Source: Pleurotus djamor
Lineage: Eukaryota > Basidiomycota > Agaricomycetes > Agaricales > Pleurotaceae
NCBI GenBank assembly: GCA_029747585.1
Contig: JAPEVF010000091.1
Location: forward strand, 1-64,000
Direction of reading: 5' to 3'
Length of the DNA: 64,000 nucleotides
Shown: one piece after another, positions 49,060 through 62,651 of the stretch
Position numbering within the stretch: the first letter of the stretch is position 1
Layout of the letters: each line of letters opens with the position of its first letter
Translations under genes and position numbers: made by a program
Notes under the pieces: generated by a model
What the model was told of the DNA's origin: nothing
Databases searched by the model: none
Seen by the model: the letters and a program-made list of their open reading frames with translations, nothing else

Positions 49060-51736
49060 TTATTCCTTCTTCATTTCTTCTCCGTTGCGAAGTATTGATC
49101 TTGGGTCAGCATTCAAGTTGTTGGGATTATTTCCATCTTCAGTTATATCGAGTTCTGGAAGGGGTCCACTGTCGCTTAACTCTAAGATAGAGGGGATGGG
49201 ACTACTCCTGAAGCTGACGCTGGTCGGTCGAGACCCGGGAGCGGCTTTAGGGACCTTGGGCTCGGAGCTACTCGGTTCAACTGGCTTCCGGGTGGTAGAC
49301 GATGCTACGGCGCGACGCTTGCGTTCGAGCAAGAGGGAAGCAACGGTAGCCGATGCTGGTCGATGCGGAAGCGGGGTGGCAAGGGCAGGGCCGTTCCTTG
49401 AGCTATCAGACGATGGGTCTGACATTTCTCTACTGACTTCGAGACTACCTCTCTTGAGTTGCTGCTGGGTCGGAGTAACAGATCCAGAGAGGTCCCCAGT
49501 ATCTGAAAGGTCAGCTGGCGTATCGGCACCAAGCAGAGTCGCTTGAGTGGGTCGAGGAGAAGACGGGGCGCTACGAGACCTGTGTATCCTAAGCTTTCGG
49601 CGACGATTGGCAGGTGGGCGGACGTCGAGGAAACCCTTGCTTTCGGGCAATGTGGGCGATTCAACCAGGGGAGCTCTCAGGGGTTCTCCATGTGCACCTT
49701 CGTGGTCGAATTCGTCGTAAATCTCCTCGCCGATCAATTCTTTGCAAACGTCAGGACGGTTCAAGACAAGGGAGAAAGAACGCACCTTCGAGGATATCTT
49801 CCAAAGTGATGATACCTAGGGGCATTATGAATGGATCCAAGATTTGAAGGAACTAGGCCGCATGATTCAGTGACTGTGGCAAGACAATCTATAAATGGAC
49901 TTACATCCTTCGCTCCTTCCTCATCGAGAACCGCATCGTCGGGGAAGCTTTGCTCTAAGTTCATCGTTGCGGGCTTCAAATTCGCCTTCTTCGACGGTCG
50001 AGGTGTACCATCGGCGGTTCCTGAGCTCTCGATATCGCCTTTGCGGCCAGAACCCCTGCGCTTAACGCTACTACCCGCGTCGCTTTCATCGCTATCACTG
50101 TCGCTGATGCCAACCGTATCCTTGAGCTTCTGCGTCAAGCTTCGCTTTACGACTTCTTCCGCGTCCTTGACGCTATGAGCTTTCTCCACTCTATGACGAC
50201 TGACAACAGCGATATGGGAACGCCCTTCTTGGAAACTATCCAGTGTGGTGAGGAGAGACGCATTCTGTGGGATACTGGGAATCTTATTCAGTTGTATGCT
50301 GCGCAGTGGGACCGCCTCTGTCCAAATTATAAGCATGGTCCGTTGCTAGTGGAGCATGGAATTACCTTTCGGATCTAGAAGAACACATTGCTTGACAAGC
50401 AGAACCCCAATGATACGCTTGACTGTGCGCGGTTTCTCGGGGAATGCATCCGTGGAATCATTCGGTAGATAAACTTCTTCGTAAACGGGAACTCGACTGT
50501 GCCCGGTGTCAGTTATCCTCTTCAACGTAGCATAATCCAGTCGAGCTTCGATAGACAGCATGAACACATCCGATATGGGGGTCATGGCCTGAAGAGAACC
50601 AGTTCATAAGCTAGATCGAGTACAGTTACAAAGGGGAACTATACCTGTCTCACAACCTTCTCTTGGAGATCCAGCGTGGCCCCAATGATGGTGACCGTGT
50701 CACTCGCGAGGTCACCTCCATGATGCTGCATTGACGAATGCATATTGATGAGCTCTTTCAACTCTGGCATCATACTACGCATCAGCGAACAGCTAATGGT
50801 CCTGTAATAATAGAAACTTACCTGCTCGTCGGTAGATGATGCCATGGTGGCCCAAAATGAATTCCAACAGTTTAGCGGTGGGCCACGAAATAATGCCCTG
50901 CACACACAAACGCTCCGTCAAAATCCAAGCAAAATCCAACGAAATATATCACAGACCAACGCATATATCAAGCACTTTGTCAACGTTGCAAATTTAGCAC
51001 CGAGGTATAGCCCATATCGAGTAAAGAGAGACTGGGGAATGATTTCGGCAAAGCTAACAACCGTGAGAGGTCAACCACGCAGTTTCGCAAGAGCGTGGAG
51101 GTAGAAAGCTCACATAACAATCAATACAGTGCTGACAACAACGCTTTGTGCACCACCGCCCAAGACGTTTTCTGAGATAACGGGTAACGTCTCATTCACA
51201 ATCATGTTGGAAAGAAGCAGCGTGACGAGGAGAAGATGCCCATTCTTGCGGATGGGCTTGATTTTGTTAGCATATTCTCGCTGTTTCCTACAAGGCGAGT
51301 CAATGATCGTAGAAAGGCACAGTATATGGGGCAACACATACGGTGTACCACTGATACTCAGCACGTTCAGCTGGGTTTCATCCAAGCTCATATATCCAAG
51401 AGTGAGCCCCGCGAACAAGCCAGACAACAGCGTCAATATCGGGATCAAGATGGCAAAGACGATATCTTCCGGTTTATTCTTGTCGAAACCCTCCGCTCTC
51501 TTGACGAAACGCGTACTTTGGTCGTCCCGGGCATTATGGTAGAGTTTCCACAATCCTTGTAAGACAGAGAAGCAGGAGTAAACGATGCGAGAGGGCGAGG
51601 AAGTAACCACAAGAGGTCTAGCGCTGGGGCTGATGCCAAGGGGTCTTGGTACCATAGAATGTCTTGGGTCGAACAGGGACGGGGAAAGAGCTTTATCAAG
51701 ACAGGTGTGGCTGTGCGTACCCACACCGTGCGTCAT
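49060..51736 (-). CDS. MAM3: CNNM/Mam3 family membrane protein with DUF21 and CBS domains
   Basis: Nine exons (51342-51736, 51114-51287, 50957-51053, 50822-50897, 50645-50763, 50366-50588, 49905-50317, 49786-49852, 49060-49739) join in phase to 747 residues. The DUF21 domain (LSGLFAGLTLGYMSLDETQL, LLLVTLLLSNMIVNETLPV, FAEIIPQSLFTRYGL) spans the membrane. A CBS pair follows (VFMLSIEARLDYATLKRI, HSRVPVYEEVYL), ending LGIITLEDILEGLIGEEIYDE, then a Ser-rich cytosolic tail. A long acidic insert (ISDSDSDESDAGSS) interrupts the second CBS. Yeast Mam3 sits in the vacuolar membrane and affects Mn/Mg homeostasis; CNNM proteins are linked to Mg2+ transport. The start could also be the Met at about residue 28. 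Confidence 0.92.
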
Positions 51737-51863
51737 TTTGCTTCCGTCATCTCAAGCGCGGTGGGCAAACAAACACCTGGTCCTTATCGCCCAAACAGCG
51801 TCAAGCTCGACAATAAATACATTACAACTACATAGGTATATTATGAATTCTCCCTTTACACAC

Positions 51864-53614
51864 TCATGCGAACTCAACGGCCTCTTCACAAGCGTTGATA
51901 ATCCCCATTACAGCTGTTACTGCGGCATTAATGGCCGACCATGAAGGTGTTGAAGGAGAAGAATGAGCCAACATGTCTAGAGAACGTATTAGTAAATATG
52001 GCGAGTCGATCTAGAGCAAGGGGGATAGAGACGAACCTTGGAATAAGAAGAGATACCTCGAGGCATGATCCATCGGAAGCTCCATGACATCACGCAACGT
52101 CTTCTGTTGCGCGACACTGAGATTGAGCGAATGTATAGCTTGACTCCAAGCAGTGAATGCCGATCGAAGGGCAGGCTCGCAGTCCAAGAAAGCCGTAGCA
52201 GCCACCTGAACACTCGGAACCCTCCCCATGGCATCGACAAAGGCCTCACTGGCTTCAATAAGCGGGGGGAGAAGCTCCCGGATCAATACCGCCGGCACGC
52301 AGGGCACGCTCGCTTCATATCCACGGAGGTCCTTCAACGAGGCGAGGAAGTGACGCTCTGATCGGGCCAATTCTCCGCAAGAAAGCATGGTTTGCCTAGC
52401 GACCTGCCAGGTCGTCATCAAGGCGGGGTCGGATAATGAGGGGAGGGATGGGCAAAGAGGGCGCCCAGAGATGGGAGAGGGTGAAGGTGTATCCATGAAA
52501 CTCGATGTGTTGAAGCCTGTAGCCATTGTGCTCATTGGGCTGAGAAGAGCTGATCTCGGGCTGAAGAGATCATCTTCGTCAACTCCAATGGTCCATCGTC
52601 GTTGGGGTTTCGCAGAAGGTTGTGCCGAGTAAATGGGTGATGATATAGTCAACGTGATGGCACCTCTCAAACGGGCCGATTTGAGGCTTTCATCATCACT
52701 AAGGAGGAACTGAAAGGACGGTTTACTAGCACTACCGAGGTTGGTGTTGAGACGAGGAAGGGGTACATTTCTCGAAGATGCCGTCGAAGATTTGGAGGTA
52801 GAAGAATCCAGGGAATCCTGGTAAATGTGAGTAAGGATGTCGGCGTGTAATCGACTCTACTCACCGAGTCTTCAATGTTGTATATAGGTTGAAGTTTTAA
52901 AGATTGAACACGACGAGCCCGCTCTTCCTTGGTCAAAGAGGAGATGTGGAGTTCACAGCTATCAAGCCATGCTTCGTAGGCTAAGGGAACCTCGGGTCCG
53001 TCTTCTCTAAACGCAGACTTGATAGGTGCTTGTGGCCGAACACCGTCGTTCCTAATCTCCTGAAATTCTTCATCGTCCAAGAAATCCTTCATCATCTGGC
53101 TGTCCATGAACTGTGTCAGGAAGGGGAGTGGTTTGCGCCGGCGACGAAGAAGAGGGCTTTGGTCGTTAGAGGGGAAGTAGACACTGGGCGTATTGGGAGG
53201 AACTGGTACGGGATGCTCGTAAATACCATTGCTACCATCATAATCACCAACATGATACTGATGAATAGTCAACTGGAGTTGCATCTGGGGAGAGTTGGGC
53301 ACTGATCGTTCCCAGCCTGGAACCGCATGGTGCTTCTGTTCGCCGCGCTGATTGACAAATTGGAGAGGCGATATGGGAGATAGCGTAAAGTAGGCGGTGT
53401 CAAGGTGGCTGGACGCAGAGAACAGCCCAGCCGACGAGGACGAGGTCAACCCAGGCGTATCTGGTGCGGAGAGCGGCGAAGGGAGATGAGCTGGACGGGC
53501 ATAAGCCATGGCGCTCGGCGCTATGGGGGACATCTTATGAGACGAAGCGGGTGATCTGGCTACCTGAGTCATTCTGAGTCCAGTTGCTGAAGATGTGATA
53601 GCGTATTCTCCCAA
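51864..53614 (-). CDS. DH-domain-like (RhoGEF-type) protein
   Basis: Three exons (52865-53614, 52037-52817, 51864-51976) join in phase to 547 residues. The first 350 residues are Ser/Pro-rich and largely disordered, with one ordered stretch (FMDSQMMKDFLDDEEFQEI, YEAWLDSCELHISSLTKEER). The C-terminal part resembles a Dbl-homology helix bundle: WQVARQTMLSCGELARSERH, CVPAVLIRELLPPLIEASEA, RYLFLFQDMLAHSSPSTP, and ends ACEEAVEFA. DH domains activate Rho GTPases; no PH domain follows, which is unusual for the family. The start at 53614 is the first Met in the open frame, and an upstream non-Met extension cannot be excluded. Confidence 0.6.
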
Positions 53615-54792
53615 AGCACTTCCAGAGGGATGGGTTGGAGAGGGATAGAGGGCGATCCAGGCGAAGAACAGCCGGAGATGTTAAGGACTTTGGATTTATA
53701 CTTTCGGAGGCTTTGCGATGGTGGCCATGACGAACCTGTTTCGAATCGACCACACCGGAAGTAGCAGAGCTGGGGATTCGGAGGAGGATGGAGTTCCCAA
53801 GCCAACACAGCTTGATGGTGGCTGGGGTTGTCCACAAGCAGATGCACACAGAGGTTTGAAGCTGAAACCTCCGCTCACAAAGACGGTGCAGGGTCGCCTA
53901 GGCACTGTGCGTAATCCATACCAGTGGTTTATTGATATTCGTTGCGCCAAACCCGCCTGGCGATACAGCGACAACGCAATTATAGGTTTACACGTTGTTC
54001 GGAAGGCGTCGTATTGTAAATACCACTGCGATACGTGCACTGCAGTCAATCTATGCTCGGGTTTGACATGGGTGATCTCGGACGGGCATCGAAGGGCATA
54101 CAAAGCGGCACAATCTGCTGGAAGGCGTCCAGATAGGCTAGAGAAAGATGGCATCAAAACTACCAGTCGCATGCTGACACAAACACATACGCGCACCTAT
54201 GAGATATGCCTCCGCCCCGAAGGGCCTACATCAACCTACATCCATCACAATTCCTCTGTGGTAGTTCCTTGGCAACATAACATCCAGTCATGGTTTTTTT
54301 GGTAAAGTAGATGCCAGTGAAACTTGACGCGTATCAGATCCTGATATGTGAAAGTCGACCTAGGTCGATATGGGAGGTGTTATGATGGTGTCAACATGTC
54401 CTTCGAGCTCAGGCATCAAACAGACGAATTCGTCTGAAACCGAATAGAGGCTGGTCTCCGTGGTGGATGCTGGGGCCGATGACGATGGAATCAAACCACA
54501 GAGGCAGATGGTGGAGGAGAATGTCGCCATTGTGCCGTAAATTTAAACTTTGAAGTACGCGCTCCACCGAGTTCTAGGTGGTAGTACTACTTGAACGATT
54601 CCAGGGCGCAGTCAGGAGACCAGAAGAAAGGCAAGGTCCGTGGGGCATGATGATGACAGGGGTGACGTAATCCATGAAAGCCTCGAGAAGCCTGACCAGC
54701 CTACATAAACGAGTTCTCCTTCAACCTCTCCTTTCTTCCACACCCCCACTTTCTCCTCTACACAACCACCCAGTCTCAAGTTTACGAAGAAA
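53615..54792. other. Gene-free stretch, divergent promoter region
   Basis: A 195-codon plus-strand ORF (53718-54305) crosses most of it but shows no motif, and its start lies antisense to the upstream side of the DH-like gene. I treat the stretch as intergenic. Confidence 0.35.
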
Positions 54793-55877
54793 ATGGCTGA
54801 TCCTTCTTGGACCGATGGCATTCTGCTAAAAGTAAGTGTTCGCGATTCCGCCTTGCACTCAAAGACGCTTAATCGCCTAATTTCCAGGTAGTAAACGTGC
54901 TCGTCTATCTATTCTTTTTGGGATCCAATCTCTACACTGTTGCGGCTCCAAATGATATCTATTACACCGGGAAGGAAACCTACATCACTCCGGCTCCTTG
55001 GGCGTTTCTCATCTGGTAAGTTGTAGTGTTGCTCTACACGCGTTGTAACCTCATGTTTTACAACTAGGTCCTTGATTCACCTGCTCCTCCTTGGTACCAT
55101 CATCTATCAGTTTTTCCCAGGCGGCAAACAGACTATCATCGATGGCGTCTCCTGGAGATTCCCCCTGCTTGGTATTTTGAACGCCATCTATGTTAACCTT
55201 TGGGCTACCCACCATTACATCATCGGTATGTTCCCTTTTCTTTCCCGCTGGCGCCCCACTTATTCTCTTCTACATAGCTTTCGTTTTCTCCCTCTTCGTC
55301 AGTTCCGCGGTTACAGTAAGTTAGTTTCACCACATTTCGTTATCCGTCCGCAGTAACACTTTCGCAGCACATCTATTACATAGTCAAGAAGCACCACTCC
55401 CCACAAAGCGCTGCGGATGAGATCTTTGTCCACCTGCCTTTCTCGCTTTATCACGGGTGGACCACGGTCTTGGTCATCCTCACCGCTTTCGAAGCCTTTG
55501 GTGTAAACGCCCTCGACCATCGCGCAGGAGTCTGGACCAAAGTATTCGTCTTCCTCGCGCTGTTCGTCACTTCACTTCTTATGCTTCTGTTCCTAGCTCA
55601 CCATACTTCTAGATTCTTCTTGGAAGGCACAGCTGCCACGTACGCCTTCTCCACGCCCGAAGGTGACTTGCCTGCGTCCATCGCCATCTCCTGGTCATTG
55701 TGGGCCATCTTCGCCCACCAGCACAGCTCCGCGTTCATCCACTGGTCGGCCCTTGTGTTCGCCATTTTATCGCTGTTCTGGGTCGTGAAGGGAGCTTACG
55801 GACTCTATGTCCGCTCCTCTGGAGGAAGGGTCCGACTGGATGATGCTGAGCGTGCCCCCCTCGTTGGTTCTTCGTAA
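54793..55877 (+). CDS. Multi-pass membrane protein of unknown function
   Basis: Five exons (54793-54831, 54888-55015, 55068-55225, 55278-55315, 55368-55877) join in phase to 290 residues. Seven or eight hydrophobic segments are visible, including [52 protein letters not shown] and [20 protein letters not shown]. The N-terminus [13 protein letters not shown] is short and the C-terminus ([16 protein letters not shown]) is cytosolic in style. Tryptophans in membrane segments recall TspO-like fungal proteins, but the key family motif is not evident, so I assign no function. Confidence 0.75.
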
Positions 55878-57812
55878 AGTAACCCCAGAAGCCTTTTTCT
55901 CTTCTCCTTAACTGTTGGATATGTAAATCAGTATCAATCTAGCCTTACTTGTGCCCTTCCTTCTCACTTCCCCTGAATCTTCGATAAGGTCAGACATGCT
56001 GTTAGCTTCTACAGATGAGACTTAGGGGTGCTAGGAGCCAGGGGCGAGACCTTGGGACAAATCATTTTTTTTTCGTTCATTTCCTCCATCAATTCAATTA
56101 CCAGCATCGCACCTTCGCCGTTTCTTCAGCGTCAATGTTCACTGATCTTTTTAACAAAGGATACTGTGCTAACCGGTCTATATCCTGAAGTACCTCCTTC
56201 AGTACAACAAACGTTGCTGGCTCTGTCTTTCTCACCACATTCTGTCTGTCTAGACTCTGATGATGCTGTTTCACCGAGCCGAGAGATACGCGTCGCTCTT
56301 TGCACCCCATGTAGATATGTAATAGGACATCGAACAGACTCTTTGGATTCTCATGGCCAACAGAGCGGCGCCTCCCGACCGTCACGGCTCTCATCAAATC
56401 AATCGTCGAGGTACTGATACTCCAAAGGCGCAGGTCATACTCAGTCGCCTTATCATCCCAAGGAACGGAGCGTTCCATCGCGACAGGTCTATTGGGTCCG
56501 TTGCCTCGGTTATCGTCTGGAATCCAAAACCATAGGCTTTCTCCATTGCCCAAACTTTTGGACACGGCGCTTTGATAACAAGTTCTCACTACGGGATACA
56601 ACTCGCCTTCGGAGAGTCACATTCGTTTGACATTGGTTCTATCTCTGATTCATCTACTCAGAGTCTCAAGCTTGCGGCTTTCGGAGAATTACTCTTCTAC
56701 ACAACTCTAAAACTGGGGATCTCATTTTTCTTCAGTCTGCGACCCGGCCCTCGGGATACTGGGAGTCTTCTAATCTTGTTTACGCTCCATCGCCGTCGAG
56801 TGGCATTGGTGCGATCATCATCATATCGCCCACAGTTTCTCATGTCCTCATTCAAAGACAGCCTTCGGTTGGCTTGATCCTCGCTTCTGATAAATGAACG
56901 TGAGTTCTTTGTTCATTCCACCCCAAAACTTGAGCTGGTCTCAGTGCTTTCGGGCATGCGTAACCTTACCGTGGTACTTGCGCAGAAAACTAAATTCAAG
57001 GCGCCTAGTCACCATCATATTTCCCGCAGCCTCGGCAGTCACCCTTGAGGTTACGTTCTTCATAAGCATCCAGTTCGCCGTTTCATTTGTGATCAACCTG
57101 AGAGTACTTACCAATGATTTCGAATCTTTCGACGCCCATTGGATGACTCTGGGAACCAACAGTACGGTTCATGTCAACAGAAAATCTGACATTTCGATTC
57201 CCTCGCTTACTACGACGCCGACGGATATCTGATGCTCACATCATTTCCCAGCGTCGAGTCAAAATGTTTTTTNGACGTGCACATACTTACGACCTTTTGG
57301 CGGAGCGATAAGGCAGGTGCAGAGCTTATTTTTCGCATCACATCAGCCTTCATACCTCCTTGAAGCTGGCTATATCAAGAGTCAGGAACGAGGTACTCTA
57401 TGTTTTGCTTGTTGATTACTTACTCTATCTCCAGCCTCCGGATATTCATCCCAGCTTGAGAGGCCGCACCATAACAAGCAGTGCTTCTATGAGGCCAGAC
57501 ATATGACTCCGCGATAGTCGAAGAGTAGGCAACCACGCGAGAGCCATGGGCTGTGTCATTGTACCAGTCGGGATCCCCGTCCAATGTTTCTAAAATAATC
57601 TTCTCTCATCATTGCATTGAATTGTTCCCAACCAACAGGTCATTGCCATCGCTTCCCAAGCACTCCACATTCTCCATGGATCATATCGACCACCTTACTT
57701 GGGAAAACTCGTCCTCGAAACATTTGTCACTTGGAGAGTCGGTACCTTGATTTGAAGGGCTGCTTTCGGCGCGTCTCGTTTAAACCATTCCCCCAAATTT
57801 GTCCTTCGTACG
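55878..57812. other. Long stretch without a supported gene
   Basis: Contains scattered frames with some protein-like character, such as a possible last exon at about 56739-56893 (WESSNLVYAPSPSSGIGAII to SVGLILASDK, TGA) after a TTTCTTCAG acceptor, and an unconfirmed minus-strand 167-codon ORF at 56098-56601. They may be pieces of a decayed gene. No motif was recognised. Confidence 0.3.
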
Positions 57813-57820
57813 TATAAAAA
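57813..57820 (+). promoter_or_regulatory. TATA box of peroxidase C
   Basis: TATAAAAA lies 56-63 nt upstream of the start of peroxidase C. Confidence 0.65.
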
Positions 57821-57869
57821 GGCGAGCATCGAAACAGGAGGTCTTCAGAGAACTGGTGTACTTTACTAG

Positions 57870-59546
<1,677 letters not shown>

Positions 59547-59703
59547 AGTGATTCCATGCCGCCCACCGTCTCAACNCNATTCATTCATTAATACANTTAA
59601 TTCGCGATAGATTGTGTATAGATGGGGTATAAGTAGCTGTCATTAATAAACAGGTCNCCGCAACCCTACAAAGTGGNGATTACTTTCAACTAGGTCACAA
59701 GCA

Positions 59704-62294
59704 TTAGAGNTCTGAGTGGCCATCATCCCAGTCAACCCACGAAGTAGGCAAAGGAGCGTTGGAAGATTGCGACGCGTACGATTGTAGCCCACTAGGATGG
59801 AGCTCTTTCCAAGCATCTGTCCAAACAGTGTATTACTACTCAACATTTGGCACGGAAAAAAGGTATAAAATGACGGACCTCGGAGTTCTTGCTCGATTGT
59901 GTCACCCCTCGCATCTTCAGACTGAGATGGCCTCTTTTCTCTCTTCAAGGAATGGAGATGCCGGAGTAAATCAGACTGGCGCAAGGCAGCGGATTCTTTT
60001 TCGGACAATTGAGACGCTTCATGCAGTTTCTTCTCATTCTCTTCTATCCAGTCACGGGTCAAAGGAAATGTCGCATTCCATCTCGGCGCGCCTTCATCAT
60101 TACTATANTTTCTCGCTCGATGGCTTTAAGGATGTAGAACTCAACGTTCAAGCTCACCTTGTTACATCTTGGGCCACGACCTTAATTTCGCNCGCNTACC
60201 CATCTACCTCCAAAGTAAGGGCAATCTTGGGAACACCAGCCGGAGCGGAGGTGATATTGTGGATGTCAAGTTGCCCNANCAANCGATTCCCCACTGCGAA
60301 NATATCCTCGCCTTCGCAGACGTGAACCGTCAAATTTTCTTGGAAGTCAACAGTGGTGGTAACGCTAGGCAATGGTTCATTCAGGAAACGGNTTTNATGT
60401 GGAGAAAGGCACGGTCTTACATTTTAGTNACTTCTTTAGGTANAACAGTCCATCGTGGAATGAACGTGATGACCTCTCCNTCNGATGCAGCAACNCNCAG
60501 TGATGCNTANGCGACTTCGACCGAGCACAGGCAATCNTAGTGNGAATAACTCAAGAGGCCAGCTTGGTTGACNAGACCTCGAATGACAGCCTGGTCGGGT
60601 TGTTCGACGAGGATGCTGTCTACATTGTTGAAATATGTGCGTAACAANCGNTGCACTTCCGGAATGTNNCNCGAGCCACCGACTAGNATGACCTGANANG
60701 GCNTTNAGTGAGNNGNTTTGGTACATGNNTATAGANGGGGAAAGCATACTGTCTTCAGATCCTCTTTAGTCAGTCCGGAGCTTTCAAGGACCCTCTCTAC
60801 NTCGGACAAAGANTCNTGAAGCAAGTCAGCAATCAATCGCTNGAANNTTTCTGTAGATATTGTATGGTTCATGGCGCCNAACCGAGGTTGAAGACTTGGC
60901 AGCTCGATTNGTGCTTCAGGTTGCGTGGAAAGGCTCCGTTTAGCGGCTTCGATTTCCTGGTCNAGACGNAACGATGCGTCATCAGAGAAACCNAGATCGC
61001 CCATCGTCNTTTCCNCATCAAGGNTGGACTTCGAGTCCATTTGCGATGNTTGTTGTAAGAGGTAGTTCTTGATCCTACCGTTAAAATGATTCCCGCCGAC
61101 CCTCGGATTTGATACCTGTGCTACCCGTTCAAATACCCCATCATCCATTAGGATAGCCGTAACGTCGAGACCTTGCCCTCCGATGTCATATACCAAGANG
61201 TTAAACTCGCCCGGTATCTGGGAGAGACCATGGGCGATACCCGTCGACACGGAATCATGAACAATGCGCANAGGCTCTAAACCTGCCGCTTTCGTAGCCT
61301 GTTTGATNACCTCTCGTTGATCTTCATTCACATCTATAAAACAAAGGCGTTGATCAACATGTGTAGTCACCTAGANATAGGAAGAAGTGATCTTACAAGA
61401 GGGAAGGCTGACAACAGCGTGTCCAACGACCTCGTTCAAATGGGATTCAGCNACTTTCTTCAAGTACTTGANNATTTCAGTCATCGCGTCTTGGGGTGTC
61501 TGAATCCATTTGAACATCAACAATGAGAACTGCTTGGTCGGTNGTCCAAGTGAGTATACGCACGACATNATGTGTNTATCGNCCATGGTCAAGTCTTACA
61601 GCAACACGACCTCGCACGTCTTCNACTCGGAACGGCCAGCGCTCGAGATCATGCGCAGAAAGTTCACTCTTTGACTTCCCCAAGAGAAGGTTTATGTCAA
61701 AGATGGTATTCTCAGGTTGAGATAGGTATGCTTCCTTCGCGGCTTGCCCAACTCTTCAGAGATGAACGAGTCAACCACCAGAAAGGACGTGTGAGCATGG
61801 TAGATGGTGATGAAGAATCTGCAGTTGAACTCACAATGTTTGATTTCCCGCGTAGTGGACCCAAGATGGGATCTCGGTAGACCCATGAGCGTCGGAGTAA
61901 ACATGCACAGTTCCGTTGATATCTTTGAACCTTCCCCAGTTCTAGCATAAACAATGTGCGTCCTGAGTCAACCGTTGAAGAGCTCACCCCACGCGCGAAT
62001 ATCTGTGGCTCATGTCAGCAACATTTCATTGAATTTGGCAGTAAAAACGTACGTGTTACCGATTTCTACCAGAGAAAATCAATCCACAGTCAATGCGAAA
62101 ACTAGGTGGCAGCGTACAACCATAAGCTTACGGATAGCAATCACTTTATCCGCTTCATACGTCATCGAGGACACCGTCGAGTTACAACACGCGACGGCGA
62201 GCGGGGTAAAGCAACATAGCACGAGCAGTAGGCTGAAGCACGTCGTCCAAGGGAAACCTCGGACCTGTAGATTGGGCGCGTTTTGGCGGGTCAT
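59704..62294 (-). CDS. Secretory-pathway Hsp70 (BiP-like, divergent)
   Basis: A multi-exon gene with many N bases. The start at 62294 gives MTRQNAPNLQVRGFPWTTCF followed by a hydrophobic signal-type core (SLLLVLCCFTPLAVACC). ATPase-domain motifs follow: IGNTYSRVG (phosphate 1), INGTVHVYSDAHGSTEIPSW, GQAAKEAYLSQPENTIFDIN, HAVVSLPS, IVHDSVSTGIAHGL, LVYDIGGQGLDVTAI and NPRVGGNHFNGRI. The substrate domain contains GQLDIHNITSAPAGVPKIAL. The last exon ends WVDWDDGHS[D/E]L with TAA at 59704, which resembles an HDEL-type ER retrieval signal. A lumenal chaperone is expected. Phosphate-1 YSRVG and the non-classical terminus mark it as a divergent paralogue rather than the main BiP. Confidence 0.82.
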
Positions 62295-62651
62295 TCAATG
62301 CGTGAAGGAAGTCAAGAATTCAAGGAGATCAATGAAATATATGTGTTCGATATGTTTTCATGTTTAATACCAGAGAGATGTGTGTGCGGCGAAGTACGTG
62401 GAGAAGATCTGTTTGAACGTGGAACGCGCTGGAACGCGAGTCAGGGCGCCCGCGATTTTACCCCATTTGGATGCCAACTTCTCACTTCCGAGTCTCTGTG
62501 ATACTGTCGAGTTCTCTATATTGTGTTTATGTCCGTATTACAGTAATATCAAAATATAATCATCTTAATCAAGATACATACATACGTGCGCGTATTCAAT
62601 CCGCGCCTTCAAGCTTCTTCCCGCATTCAACCCAAGTCATCAAGAAAGAAA
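62295..62651. other. Intergenic stretch between Hsp70 and PCK1
   Basis: About 360 nt with no supported exon; it holds the Hsp70 promoter and the PCK1 3' UTR. Confidence 0.4.

Noticed and set aside
49085..49546. 153-codon plus-strand ORF
   Set aside because: Mirror of the Ser-rich tail exon of the CNNM/Mam3 gene.
53718..54305. 195-codon plus-strand ORF with several Cys
   Set aside because: No family signature or splice context. Length alone is weak evidence in GC-balanced intergenic DNA.
56098..56601. 167-codon minus-strand ORF
   Set aside because: Considered as a gene, but it has no recognisable motif, and plus-strand readings of the same stretch look equally protein-like.
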